This document shows positions 18,328 to 27,377 of a stretch of DNA of 64,000 nt, in pieces. Within the stretch, counting starts at the first letter, position 1. The number at the start of each line of letters is the position of its first letter. A model generated the notes under the pieces. That model made no database searches, had not been told where the DNA came from, and saw only the letters and a program-made list of their open reading frames with translations. A program made the translations under genes and the position numbers. Origin of the DNA: Lysinibacillus irui (GTDB lineage: Bacteria; Bacillota; Bacilli; Bacillales_A; Planococcaceae); NCBI RefSeq assembly GCF_028877475.1, contig NZ_CP113527.1, positions 1,357,501 through 1,421,500 of the forward strand, in the 5' to 3' direction.

Positions 18328-19770
18328 ATGGAACTTGAACAATTATTGCAAAAGCATTTTGGTTATTCATCCTTTCGACCAGGGCAGAAAGAAGTCATTG
18401 AAGCTATACTGGAGGAACAAGATGTTATTGCGTTATTACCAACAGGAATGGGGAAATCACTTTGCTATCAGCTCCCAGCCTATACGTTAGAGAAGCCGGT
18501 ATTAATTGTTTCGCCATTGCTCTCATTAATGCAGGATCAAGTGGAGGAACTGAAACGTTTCGGGGAAAAAAGGGTTGTTGCACTAAATTCCTTTTTAACC
18601 GTCACGGAAAAACGCTATGTGCTACATTATTTAGAACAGTATCGCTTTATTTTTACATCACCAGAGATGCTCCTTCAACAGCAGGTACAAGAAAAACTAG
18701 CACACATAAAGCTAGGATTAATTGTAGTAGACGAAGCGCATTGTATCTCACAATGGGGATTTGATTTTCGGCCGGATTATTTACGCATAGGTGAATGGTT
18801 TTCGAGGGGAAATCGTCCACCAATCTTAGCATTGTCAGCAACAGCAACGAAAAAGGTTGTTCAAGATATTAGGGAGACCCTATCACTTAAGGCTCCATTT
18901 GAGTTTATGTATAATGTGGACCGACCAAATATTCATTTAGGTCGCATTGTAGTAGAGGATAAGGCTGATAAATCTAAGTGGCTCATGCAACATATTAAAG
19001 AAACGGCAGGCCCAGGTATTTTGTATGTTTCCTCTCGTAAACGTGCGCAACAATACAGCGAGGCCCTTTTACAAGCCGGTATTCGGACTGCTGCATACCA
19101 TGCGGGCTATGGTGCAGAGGACCGTCAGTTTATCCAACAACAGTTTATAGATGGTGAACTGGATTGGATAGTAGCAACAAATGCTTTCGGCATGGGGATT
19201 AACAAACTAGATATACGCCAAGTAATACATGAATCTATGCCTGGCAATATTGCGAATTATATGCAGGAGATTGGACGTGCAGGTCGAGATGGTCATTCTG
19301 CGCTTGCCATTTTACTGTATAGTGATGGAGATGAAGAGCAGGCGAAATTTGTTGTGACAGGTGATTTGCCGACACCTCACCATGTTGATCGCTACCAGGA
19401 ATTACTTAATCAGCAAATCCAGCCAGCACAAATGCTAAAGAATGGCGAGTTGAGTGAGACAGCCTTTCGAGTGTTGGACTACTGGATTCAACAAGAATCT
19501 ACGGAACAAGTAAAGGCCCGACTAAATCATTTAGCCCTAGAGAAGTACCGTGCAGTGGACGAAATGCTTAAAATCATTCAGACAAAAGACTGTATTCGTG
19601 AACATTTAGTCGGGTATTTTGGGCAAAAATTGCAGAAAAGGCCGGAAAACTGTTGTGAAAATTGTGGAATCCATTATGATGAAATCAAGAAAACACGCTT
19701 AAAAGAAGATAAGAAAATGGAAATGATGTCATGGGAAAGTCGATTGCAGCAACTTTTAATGGGTATTTAG
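18328..19770 (+). CDS. recQ: ATP-dependent DNA helicase RecQ
   Basis: 480 residues. Q motif FRPGQ (16-20), Walker A PTGMGKS (38-44), DEAH box VVDEAH, motif III ALSATA, motif VI QEIGRAGRDG, then a zinc site with CIREHL and CCENCG. It lacks the HRDC domain of E. coli RecQ, so it is the short form. It unwinds 3'-5' in recombination and replication restart. Translation is coupled to ypbB (adjacent stop/start). Confidence 0.95.
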   Translation: MELEQLLQKHFGYSSFRPGQKEVIEAILEEQDVIALLPTGMGKSLCYQLPAYTLEKPVLIVSPLLSLMQDQVEELKRFGEKRVVALNSFLTVTEKRYVLHYLEQYRFIFTSPEMLLQQQVQEKLAHIKLGLIVVDEAHCISQWGFDFRPDYLRIGEWFSRGNRPPILALSATATKKVVQDIRETLSLKAPFEFMYNVDRPNIHLGRIVVEDKADKSKWLMQHIKETAGPGILYVSSRKRAQQYSEALLQAGIRTAAYHAGYGAEDRQFIQQQFIDGELDWIVATNAFGMGINKLDIRQVIHESMPGNIANYMQEIGRAGRDGHSALAILLYSDGDEEQAKFVVTGDLPTPHHVDRYQELLNQQIQPAQMLKNGELSETAFRVLDYWIQQESTEQVKARLNHLALEKYRAVDEMLKIIQTKDCIREHLVGYFGQKLQKRPENCCENCGIHYDEIKKTRLKEDKKMEMMSWESRLQQLLMGI

Positions 19771-19856
19771 ACTAAAACTGACGGTCATTTACTTTTTTCG
19801 TAAAATTCGTCATAATAGAAATGATAGAAAGCGTAGTAAGGTTGGGGGAAAGGCGA

Positions 19857-20597
19857 ATGAATAAAGAAGATTATCGCGATAAAATAGAAGAGCATCGTCA
19901 ATCATTTGAAGATGAACAAAAAGAGCAGTCTTTATCGAGAGTTTCCAGAATGAATAAAAATGGCAATAAAAACAAAAAGCCAAAAAATTCAAAACGAAAA
20001 ACACCATTAATGACAATTCTTTTTGTTATTTTTATCCTTATTCCATTAACGATACTCATTTATTTTTGGAAGTTTTATGAACCAGGAAAAACGATTGAAC
20101 AAGCTGAGAAGGATACAGCAGAACAGGTCGTCGAATTAGATCCTTCAGAAGCATCTGCATCAAATCAAGATAAAAAGGATCAAGACGGTCAGGCTGATAA
20201 AAAAGCTCAGGAGCAATCTCAAAAAGATGCAGATAAACTAGCGGCTGAACAAAAGGCCGCGGAAGAAGCGAAAAAAGCGCAAGAGGCTAAGAAGGCTGAA
20301 GAAGCGAAAAAAGCCGAAGCAGCTGAAAAAGCCGAAGCAGCAAAACGAGCTGAGGAAGCTAGAATAGCTCAACAACAGGCGGAGGCTGCGAGAAGAGCCG
20401 AAGAGGCTAAAAAAGCCGAAGAAGCAAAACAAAATGCTAAAGCAAGTACACATACTGTGAAAGCAAATGAGAACTTATACCGCATTGCATTAAATCATTA
20501 TGGCGATGGCAGTGAAGCGACATTAGCAAAAATTCGCGCAGCCAATGGCATGTCTTCGAATACTGTCATGGTTGGTCAAGTAATAAAACTACCTTAA
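19857..20597 (+). CDS. ypbE: LysM-domain membrane protein YpbE
   Basis: 246 residues: a charged cytoplasmic head (1-50), one membrane helix (about 53-75), a 90-residue Ala/Glu/Lys-rich coiled coil of AEEAKKAE-like repeats, and a C-terminal LysM peptidoglycan-binding module (THTVKANENLYRIALNHYG ... VGQVIKLP). A bitopic wall-binding protein. Located after recQ as in B. subtilis. The repeat tract is internally redundant and could vary in length. Confidence 0.87.
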   Translation: MNKEDYRDKIEEHRQSFEDEQKEQSLSRVSRMNKNGNKNKKPKNSKRKTPLMTILFVIFILIPLTILIYFWKFYEPGKTIEQAEKDTAEQVVELDPSEASASNQDKKDQDGQADKKAQEQSQKDADKLAAEQKAAEEAKKAQEAKKAEEAKKAEAAEKAEAAKRAEEARIAQQQAEAARRAEEAKKAEEAKQNAKASTHTVKANENLYRIALNHYGDGSEATLAKIRAANGMSSNTVMVGQVIKLP

Positions 20598-20647
20598 TGT
20601 ATAAAATAACAGACAAACGTTCACACCAAAACGTATGTCTGATTTAG

Positions 20648-20688
20648 CAAAAAGGCGATTCGTTTGTTAAGAAGAATCGCCTTTTTGC
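20648..20688 (+). terminator. Rho-independent terminator of ypbE
   Basis: Stem CAAAAAGGCGATTC / GAATCGCCTTTTTG. Confidence 0.9.
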
Positions 20689-20710
20689 TGTCGTAAGGAG
20701 AAGTGAGGGA

Positions 20711-21472
20711 ATGCTATATTTAGGGCTATTGCTATTAATAGCTATTGCCTTTCTACTTTATATGTGGAAGGTAGCGCATGAAAACAATGTTTTGCATCAC
20801 CAGCTAACATTACAGGGTGAGCAGGAGAAGGTACGATTATTTTTTATTTCAGATGTTCATTTGCGTAAAATAAATAAGAAAATGATTGACCGGTTAGAGG
20901 GCCATTTTGATGCTGTCATCATTGGTGGGGACTTTGCAGATAGTCGTACACCCATTGCACGAATTCATGAAAATTTACAATTAGTAACTTCTATCGGACC
21001 AACCTACTTTGTTTGGGGGAATAATGACAGAGAAGTTGGAGAGGAAAGGCTGAAGGCCATTTTACAAGAGCACCAGGTTCAAATCATCGTTAATGATGCT
21101 GTGCTACTTCCCACCAAAAATCGCTTTTGGCTAAGTGCCATTGAAGATACAACGGTGAAGGAATATAGTTTTGAAAAGGCCTTTGCGAAGGTTGGAGAGC
21201 AGGATTTGGTTGTTTTTATCGCTCATAATCCAGGTGTTTTTGCCAAAGTTCGTGCAAAGTTCCATGCTGATTTAATGATGGGAGGGCATTTACATGGGGG
21301 GCAGATTCGATTTGGTCCCTATGGTGTACATCCAAATGGTTCTTATCGAGAGCGAGATGGTGTCATGACCTTAGTTAGTAATGGCTATGGCACGACATTA
21401 GTACCTTTCAGACTAGGTGCTAAGCCGCAATGTCATATTATTGATATTGATATTGATATTGCGAGTAAATAA
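20711..21472 (+). CDS. ypbG: Metallophosphoesterase YpbG
   Basis: 253 residues, an N-terminal membrane anchor (2-20) and a calcineurin-like phosphoesterase domain: SDVHL, GGDFAD, WGNND, GHLHGGQ motifs carry the two-metal site. Family members hydrolyse phosphodiesters or lipid pyrophosphates at the membrane; the substrate here is unknown. The 3' end carries an ATTGAT hexanucleotide repeat encoding an IDIDID tail. Confidence 0.87.
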   Translation: MLYLGLLLLIAIAFLLYMWKVAHENNVLHHQLTLQGEQEKVRLFFISDVHLRKINKKMIDRLEGHFDAVIIGGDFADSRTPIARIHENLQLVTSIGPTYFVWGNNDREVGEERLKAILQEHQVQIIVNDAVLLPTKNRFWLSAIEDTTVKEYSFEKAFAKVGEQDLVVFIAHNPGVFAKVRAKFHADLMMGGHLHGGQIRFGPYGVHPNGSYRERDGVMTLVSNGYGTTLVPFRLGAKPQCHIIDIDIDIASK

Positions 21473-21585
21473 CCAACCAAAATCTGTGAGAAGGCGTATA
21501 ATAAAAAGATATCATCTATTCTATGATGATGTGAAAGTATGGAGCAGCAAATTGTGCTGGTCCAATTCGATTGGAGTGTCAAGAA

Positions 21586-22551
21586 ATGCAGCAAGCAGAT
21601 GCAATTATTGTTGGAGGAGGCCCTTGTGGTTTAGCAGCAGCAATAGCTTTGCAAAATATTGGATTACAACCTATTGTGATTGAAAAAGGAAATATCGTAA
21701 ATGCTATTTATCATTATCCAACACATCAAACATTTTTTAGTACAAGTGAGCGTTTAGCAATTGGTGACGTACCCTTTATTATTGAAGGACGTAAACCAAA
21801 ACGCAACCAAGCATTGGTCTACTATCGTGAAGTTGTCCGTTTAAAAAATATACAGGTTAATCGCTTTGAAAAAGTACAAAGTGTTGTGAAAAATAAGGAT
21901 ATGTTTACGGTTACTTCCGATAAAGATACGTATGAAACGCCGTATGTTGTCATTGCAACGGGTTACTATGATCACCCAAATTATTTAAATATCCAAGGCG
22001 AACAGTTACCGAAAGTATTCCATTATTTTAAAGAGGGTCATGAATTTTTCGATACAGATGTTCTAGTTATTGGTGGTAAAAATTCAGCTGTGGATGCAGC
22101 TTTAGAATTGAATAAAGCGGGTGCCCGAGTAACGGTTGCCTATCGAGGAAGTGAATATTCTTCAAGCATCAAACCTTGGGTATTACCTGAATTTGAAGGG
22201 GTAGTTAAAACAGGGGAAGTTGCTATGCATTTTAATACGAATGTGTTAGAAATTCGCGAGCATGAGGTTGTTTTAGAAATAGATGGTCAAGAGCAAATAA
22301 TCAAAAATGATTTTGTTTTTGCCATGACTGGCTATCATCCAGATCACTCCTTTATTAAAGCAATGGGAGTAGAAATTGATGAAGAAACAGGGCGTCCTTA
22401 TGTTACCCCAGAAACGATGGAGACTAATATCGAAGGATTATTTATTGCGGGCGTCATTGCAGCTGGGAATAATGCAAATGAAATTTTTATCGAAAATGGG
22501 CGTTTTCACGGAGAATGTATCGCTCAAATTATCGAGCAAAGAAGAAAATAA
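21586..22551 (+). CDS. ypdA: YpdA, FAD-dependent bacillithiol disulfide reductase
   Basis: 321 residues. FAD-binding GGGPCGLAAAIAL at about 11-23 and a second dinucleotide motif GGKNSAVDAALEL near 160; the cysteine in GGGPCG is the conserved YpdA residue. YpdA reduces oxidised bacillithiol with NADPH. The start is ATG 21586, with TTGGAG eight bases upstream; TTG 21571 would overlap that site. An intrinsic terminator follows. Confidence 0.92.
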   Translation: MQQADAIIVGGGPCGLAAAIALQNIGLQPIVIEKGNIVNAIYHYPTHQTFFSTSERLAIGDVPFIIEGRKPKRNQALVYYREVVRLKNIQVNRFEKVQSVVKNKDMFTVTSDKDTYETPYVVIATGYYDHPNYLNIQGEQLPKVFHYFKEGHEFFDTDVLVIGGKNSAVDAALELNKAGARVTVAYRGSEYSSSIKPWVLPEFEGVVKTGEVAMHFNTNVLEIREHEVVLEIDGQEQIIKNDFVFAMTGYHPDHSFIKAMGVEIDEETGRPYVTPETMETNIEGLFIAGVIAAGNNANEIFIENGRFHGECIAQIIEQRRK

Positions 22552-22557
22552 TGAAAT

Positions 22558-22594
22558 GGGCTGTATAGGCAATGTAGCTTATACAGCCTTTTTA
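22558..22594 (+). terminator. Terminator after ypdA
   Basis: Stem GGCTGTATA / TATACAGCC followed by T5. It sits 17 bases before the start of the PlsY-like gene, so it could also modulate read-through into it. Confidence 0.85.
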
Positions 22595-22610
22595 GCAAGG
22601 AGGGCCTTTT

Positions 22611-23171
22611 TTGTTTGGGTGGTACTGGCTATTCAGTTATATAATAGGAAACTTTATGACGGCCTATTTCGTTGGAAAGATATATAAGGTTAATTTACAG
22701 CAAGAGCGCAGTAAAAACTTAGGTGCTCGAAATGCAGGAAGTGTTATTGGAAAAGCGGCCTTTATTTGGACTTTGCTCGGGGATTCACTGAAAGGTGTGC
22801 TAGTAGTCGGATTAGGCCATCTGTGGCATTTGGATGAATGGATCATTATTGGGGGTGCTGCATGGGTTATTGTGGGGCATCTATTTCCTATTTGGTTGAA
22901 ATTTAATGGGGGAAAAGGTGTGGCTACTTTTATTGGTGTAGGTCTCGCTCTATCTCCGAGCCTATTTTTTTGGATGATTATAGGAACTGCGTTTGTGATG
23001 GTTTTTACAAGAAGTTTGACACTTGGCATGGTCGGGGGCTTTATATTCTATGTCGGTGCAATCATTCTTGCAGGGAAACTAGAGCTCTATAGTCTGTTAG
23101 TCTTAGCCATTGTATGTATGCTCATCAAGCATAGGTCTAATATTCAGGAGTCGTTGACAAGAGGGAAGTGA
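22611..23171 (+). CDS. PlsY-like glycerol-3-phosphate acyltransferase paralogue
   Basis: 186 residues, five predicted membrane helices. PlsY motif 2 is intact (FNGGKGVAT); motif 1 is altered (SKNLGARNAGS instead of the usual SGNIGATN type). PlsY transfers acyl groups from acyl phosphate to glycerol-3-phosphate. The divergent motif suggests a paralogue, with a housekeeping plsY elsewhere (inference). Start TTG 22611 with AAGGAGG seven bases upstream. The next gene begins 4 bases after its stop. Confidence 0.82.
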   Translation: MFGWYWLFSYIIGNFMTAYFVGKIYKVNLQQERSKNLGARNAGSVIGKAAFIWTLLGDSLKGVLVVGLGHLWHLDEWIIIGGAAWVIVGHLFPIWLKFNGGKGVATFIGVGLALSPSLFFWMIIGTAFVMVFTRSLTLGMVGGFIFYVGAIILAGKLELYSLLVLAIVCMLIKHRSNIQESLTRGK

Positions 23172-23175
23172 AGAG

Positions 23176-24747
23176 ATGTATTGGTGTAAAATTGCACAAA
23201 CGAATGAGGAATTTGAGGCCATTGCCCAACTGAATTATGAGACTTTTGTAGAAGAAATTCCACAGCATAAACCAAATGCGACAAGAAAAAAAGTTGACCG
23301 ATTTCATCAACAGAATACGTATGTTGTCGTGTACAAGGAAACAGAACTAATTGGAATGTTGGCATTTAGAGATCAAAGACCATTTTCCATAGATGAAAAA
23401 ATTGGTAAGGTTGAACAGTTTTTAGAGAAGGAAAATTGTGCTAAGCTATGTGAAATTCGCTTGCTTGCAGTAAAAAGAGGTTATCGGACAGGGCGTGTAC
23501 TTCTAAAACTTACACAGGCCTTAAACACATTTGCCTACGAAAAAGGCTATACAGCGGCAGTGATTTCAGGTACAACTCGTGAAGAAAAGCTCTACCGACA
23601 AATGGGTTTTAGACAGTTTGCGCCAGCGGTAGGGGAAAAGGAAGCATTATTTTTACCGATGGTGCTTACTAGACATGAATTTGAGCAGTCACTACAACAT
23701 AGACTATCTGCGGACCATTTTACTTTTTATCCAGGGCCTGTAAAGCAATTAGAGCAAATTGGTTATACAGATTTATCACACCGTTCATTACCATTTTATG
23801 CACTCTATGAACGTGTACAAAAAAAGTTACTGCATTTATCGAAAGCAAATCATGTTGGCATCATCGTTGGTACAGGGACGTTGGCAAATGAAGTGATGCT
23901 TGCGCAACTAAAGGAACAACAAGTTGGAAAAGGACTAATCTTAACAAATGGAGAATTTGGTGAACGTTTAAGAAAGCAAGCTATTCGTTGGTCATTACAA
24001 TTTGATGTGGTAAGAAAAGACTGGGGGACAGCGTTTGATTTCGATGAAGTGGCGTCGCTGTTAGCAACAGGTTCTTATCAATGGATGCTAGCAGTACATG
24101 GCGAGACTTCTACAGGGACTTGTAATGATTTAGAAAGTCTTAGTAAGCTCGCCAAACACTATCAGGTAAAGCTGTGCATAGATAGTATCAGCACGTTCGG
24201 GGCCATGCCATTTTCTTTACAAGACTGCTATTTAGCAACTGCCGTGAGTGGTAAAGCTATAGGTGCATTAAGTGGGCTAGCTTTTGTTTTCTCTCAATCA
24301 CTTGCACCATCATCTGCCACGCTTCCTACTTACCTAGATTTAGCTAATTATCAGCAAGGAGCCATACCATTTACGCTCCCAGCAGTGTTACTTGGCAATG
24401 TTGATAGGTCATTGCAAGCCTATCCAGAAAGGTATGAGCAACTACAGCAACGCTTTAAGGCATTGCTGAAGCTACCGATCATGCAGTATCAATATTCAAC
24501 AGTTCAATATCCAATGTTGGTAACTGTTCAACTGCCGAGCACCTTTTCAAACTTACACATTGATTTAGCATTAAATGGACTATTCGTGCATGGTGATAGC
24601 CATTATTTACGTCAAAAGGGATTCCTCCAATTTTCGGTTATTCAACCAGATTTCGATGAAGCCCTCCAACGACTTGGCGAAATATTGAGCTACTATGAAA
24701 AGGTCATAAAGACAGAGACGTTGACTTTACAGGAAAAAGTCCTTTAA
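23176..24747 (+). CDS. GNAT acetyltransferase - class V aminotransferase fusion
   Basis: 523 residues in two enzymes. Residues 1-165 are a GNAT domain (IRLLAVKRGYRTGRVLLKL with the acetyl-CoA loop at 101-107, and YRQMGF). Residues about 180-515 are a fold-type I class V aminotransferase like alanine-glyoxylate/serine transaminases: FYPGP near 184, HGETSTGT at 308, Asp336 in DSISTFGA and the PLP lysine Lys360 in VSGKAIGA. The substrate is unknown. It is coupled to the PlsY-like gene upstream. The 3' end overlaps the converging asparaginase gene by 21 bases. Confidence 0.85.
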   Translation: MYWCKIAQTNEEFEAIAQLNYETFVEEIPQHKPNATRKKVDRFHQQNTYVVVYKETELIGMLAFRDQRPFSIDEKIGKVEQFLEKENCAKLCEIRLLAVKRGYRTGRVLLKLTQALNTFAYEKGYTAAVISGTTREEKLYRQMGFRQFAPAVGEKEALFLPMVLTRHEFEQSLQHRLSADHFTFYPGPVKQLEQIGYTDLSHRSLPFYALYERVQKKLLHLSKANHVGIIVGTGTLANEVMLAQLKEQQVGKGLILTNGEFGERLRKQAIRWSLQFDVVRKDWGTAFDFDEVASLLATGSYQWMLAVHGETSTGTCNDLESLSKLAKHYQVKLCIDSISTFGAMPFSLQDCYLATAVSGKAIGALSGLAFVFSQSLAPSSATLPTYLDLANYQQGAIPFTLPAVLLGNVDRSLQAYPERYEQLQQRFKALLKLPIMQYQYSTVQYPMLVTVQLPSTFSNLHIDLALNGLFVHGDSHYLRQKGFLQFSVIQPDFDEALQRLGEILSYYEKVIKTETLTLQEKVL

Positions 24748-25695
24748 ATTTAACGGAGAGCCTGTAGTATTAAGTCCAATTAATAATTTTAAACGTGCCT
24801 TTTGACCATTAATCCCTGTGGCAAAAATTGCGCCCAAATCTTCTAGCATTTTACCGCCACCAACATAACCATAAACACCCTCTGCAATACCATTGAAGCA
24901 GCGGGAAACAAGTATAACAGGAATGTCTCGCTGTATAAGGCTTTCAATGCCCTTTACAACAGATGGTGGGACATTTCCTTGTCCTAAGCCTTCAAGCACA
25001 ACACCATCATATTTACAAGCAAGCACAACATCAAGTAAATCTTCTTCCATACCGGCATAAACCTTTAACATTGCTACACGCTTTGATAAATTATCAACTT
25101 CTACATATTGTCTACGAATAGGTGCATGATGGAATAAGATACGTGATTTTGTAATCAATCCAATCGGTCCATACTGAGGGGATTGAAAAGTATTTACTGA
25201 ACTTGTGCTTGTTTTTGTTGTATTAACCGCAAGATGAACTTCATCATTCATCACAACCAATACTCCTTTGTCACGAGCTTCATCATCAACAGCTACACGA
25301 ACTGCCTCCACTAAATTATAAATGCCATCTGCCCCTAGTTCGTTAGATGAACGCATTGCACCTGTTAGCACGATCGGAATGGCTAAATTTGTTGTTAGCT
25401 CTAAGAAATAAGCAGTTTCTTCCAAAGTGTCAGTGCCGTGTGTAATGACAACTCCATCGATTTGCTGTGACATAATTTGTTCCATCATGACATGGCGTAA
25501 TTGCAGCATTTCTTTCGGTGTAATATGAGGAGATGGAAGATTAAAAGCTTCTATTTCAATGATGTCTGCAAGGGATGCCAGTTTATTACTTTCCTTCATG
25601 AGTGGATTTTCTATATTTGGCATGACCGCTCCTTCAGCACTCATGGCCATGGAGATTGTGCCGCCTGTATGAATTAATAAAATTGTCTTTTTCAT
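24727..25695 (-). CDS. ansA: L-asparaginase, type I
   Basis: 322 residues. The two catalytic threonine motifs are present: HTGGTISM at about 9-16 and THGTDTLEET at about 84-93 (family residues T, D and K; TGAMRSSNE follows). Hydrolyses asparagine to aspartate and ammonia in the cytosol. Convergent with, and overlapping by 21 bases, the GNAT-aminotransferase gene. The symbol follows the family, as gene-level orthology is not certain. Confidence 0.92.
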   Translation of the reverse strand: MKKTILLIHTGGTISMAMSAEGAVMPNIENPLMKESNKLASLADIIEIEAFNLPSPHITPKEMLQLRHVMMEQIMSQQIDGVVITHGTDTLEETAYFLELTTNLAIPIVLTGAMRSSNELGADGIYNLVEAVRVAVDDEARDKGVLVVMNDEVHLAVNTTKTSTSSVNTFQSPQYGPIGLITKSRILFHHAPIRRQYVEVDNLSKRVAMLKVYAGMEEDLLDVVLACKYDGVVLEGLGQGNVPPSVVKGIESLIQRDIPVILVSRCFNGIAEGVYGYVGGGKMLEDLGAIFATGINGQKARLKLLIGLNTTGSPLNLKDFFL

Positions 25696-25779
25696 AAAAA
25701 ATAAAATCTCCTTTTAAAAAGTTTTTTTGTCATTACATGGTATAATAATAGCAGTCTATTGTTGAAAGGAGCCGGCATC

Positions 25780-26454
25780 ATGATCATTTTATTATCTGCT
25801 GCCATTGCTCCCGGTCTAGCGCTTTTTAGTTATTTCTATTTGCGCAATCAGATGGCTACGGAGCCAAGAAGAACTTTACTACAAACGTTTTTATACGGTG
25901 CATTCTTAACGTTCCCTATCATGTTTTTACAGTATGTATTAACAGAGGAAGGGGTATTTCGATATCTTTATCTTCAAGACGTCCTTTTTTCTAGTGTTAT
26001 TGAAGAGTTTTTTAAATGGTTTGTTCTATTAATTGCCATTTACAATCATATAGAATTTGATGACCCTTATGATGGTATATTGTATGGTGCCAGCATATCA
26101 CTTGGTTTTGCGACAATTGAAAATGTCCTTTATTTACTTTCTTTTGGCTTGGACACGGCATTCATGCGAGCCTTATTACCAGTCTCAAGTCACGCATTGT
26201 TCGGTGTCGTCATGGGCTATTACTATGGACGTGCTAAGTTTTCGAAGCTTGTAAAGACAAAAGAAATGATTGCAATGGCGCTTTGTGCACCTGTTGTACT
26301 TCACATTCTATACAATACAATATTATCATTCAAAGGTCACTGGGTTTATTTAATGATTCCTTTTATGTTGTTTTTATGGTGGTTTGGCTTGCGAAAAGTA
26401 AAGCTTGCCCATTACCATCTAGTTCAACATTTGCATATGCAAAAGAAAATTTAA
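25780..26454 (+). CDS. prsW: Intramembrane protease PrsW
   Basis: 224 residues, eight or so membrane helices. The catalytic glutamates are E75/E76 in SSVIEEFFKWF, with the second helix motif GFATIENVLYLL and a later histidine (SSHALFGVVMGYYYG). PrsW makes the site-1 cut in anti-sigma factor RsiW, releasing sigma-W. It fits with the sigma-W promoter of yuaF-floT in this window. ATG 25780 has AAAGGAG upstream; a TATAAT lies at 25741. Confidence 0.92.
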   Translation: MIILLSAAIAPGLALFSYFYLRNQMATEPRRTLLQTFLYGAFLTFPIMFLQYVLTEEGVFRYLYLQDVLFSSVIEEFFKWFVLLIAIYNHIEFDDPYDGILYGASISLGFATIENVLYLLSFGLDTAFMRALLPVSSHALFGVVMGYYYGRAKFSKLVKTKEMIAMALCAPVVLHILYNTILSFKGHWVYLMIPFMLFLWWFGLRKVKLAHYHLVQHLHMQKKI

Positions 26455-26490
26455 AGCGTAGAAATCGTCAAAGATTTCTACGCTTTATTT
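26454..26490 (+). terminator. Terminator of prsW
   Basis: Stem AAGCGTAGAAATC / GATTTCTACGCTT with TTATTTC tail, beginning at the stop codon. Confidence 0.85.
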
Positions 26491-26501
26491 CTTTATTAGC
26501 A

Positions 26502-26531
26502 TGTATAAATTACTTCTTTTGTTTCAAGCTA
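26502..26531 (+). promoter_or_regulatory. Candidate sigma-G promoter of sleB-ypeB
   Basis: TGTATA, 17 bases, CAAGCTA. The -10 matches five of seven positions of the forespore consensus. In B. subtilis sleB-ypeB is forespore-expressed, which supports the reading. Confidence 0.5.
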
Positions 26532-26552
26532 TAAAAAAAAGGAGTGATAAAA

Positions 26553-27362
26553 GTGCGTTTAGTCAGCATACTTTTTGCTTTGATATTAGGAATTAGTATA
26601 ATTGCGATTCCTCAAAATGATGCAATAGCTTTTAGTGACCAGCAAATTACTCGTGGTGCCTACGGAGATGATGTCATTGAATTGCAATCCAGATTACAAT
26701 ACTTAGGTTTTTATAAGAGTAAAATCGATGGCAAATTTGGCTATAACACATACTGGGCTTTACGTAATTTCCAAGAGAAATATGGTTTACCAGTAGACGG
26801 GATTGCTGGCGCAAAAACAAAGAAAGCGTTAGCAGGCTACTCTGATTATGATGAAAAATGGGTAAAAGCACAATTAAATGCGGGTAATCAATTTACTTAT
26901 TATGGTGGCAAGCCACTTGATCAGCAGGTACAAAAAGGTACTGGTGGCGGTAATAGTAGTGGGAGCAGCAATAATAATGGAACTCAAACGCAAGTCCCAC
27001 CAAAATATACAGAACGTGATTTGCAGTTAATGGCGAATGCTGTATATGGAGAGGCTAGGGGAGAACCGTATGAGGGGCAAGTAGCAGTAGCAGCTGTTAT
27101 TTTAAATCGTTTAGAAAGCCCCGATTTCCCTAATACAATTTCAGGTATTATATTCCAACCACTAGCTTTTACAGCAGTAGCTGATGGACAAATTTGGTTA
27201 GAACCTAATGAACGAGCAAAAGAAGCCGTTATTGATGCAATGAACGGCTGGGATCCATCTGAAAATGCGTTATATTATTTCAATCCAAAAACAGCAACAA
27301 GTAAATGGATTTGGTCACGTCCACAAATTAAACAAATAGGAGAGCATATTTTCTGTTCATAG
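26553..27362 (+). CDS. sleB: Spore cortex-lytic enzyme SleB
   Basis: 269 residues: a signal peptide (about 1-27), a peptidoglycan-binding domain (about 32-95, GAYGDDVIELQSRLQYLGFY), a Gly/Ser/Asn linker (about 130-148), and a cell-wall hydrolase domain (about 153-269, ANAVYGEARGEPYEGQVAVAAVILNR). SleB is a lytic transglycosylase that degrades muramic-delta-lactam cortex in germination. GTG 26553 follows AAGGAGTG at the right distance; GTG 26544 overlaps that site. Confidence 0.95.
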   Translation: MRLVSILFALILGISIIAIPQNDAIAFSDQQITRGAYGDDVIELQSRLQYLGFYKSKIDGKFGYNTYWALRNFQEKYGLPVDGIAGAKTKKALAGYSDYDEKWVKAQLNAGNQFTYYGGKPLDQQVQKGTGGGNSSGSSNNNGTQTQVPPKYTERDLQLMANAVYGEARGEPYEGQVAVAAVILNRLESPDFPNTISGIIFQPLAFTAVADGQIWLEPNERAKEAVIDAMNGWDPSENALYYFNPKTATSKWIWSRPQIKQIGEHIFCS

Positions 27363-27377
27363 AAAGGAGGAACATCG

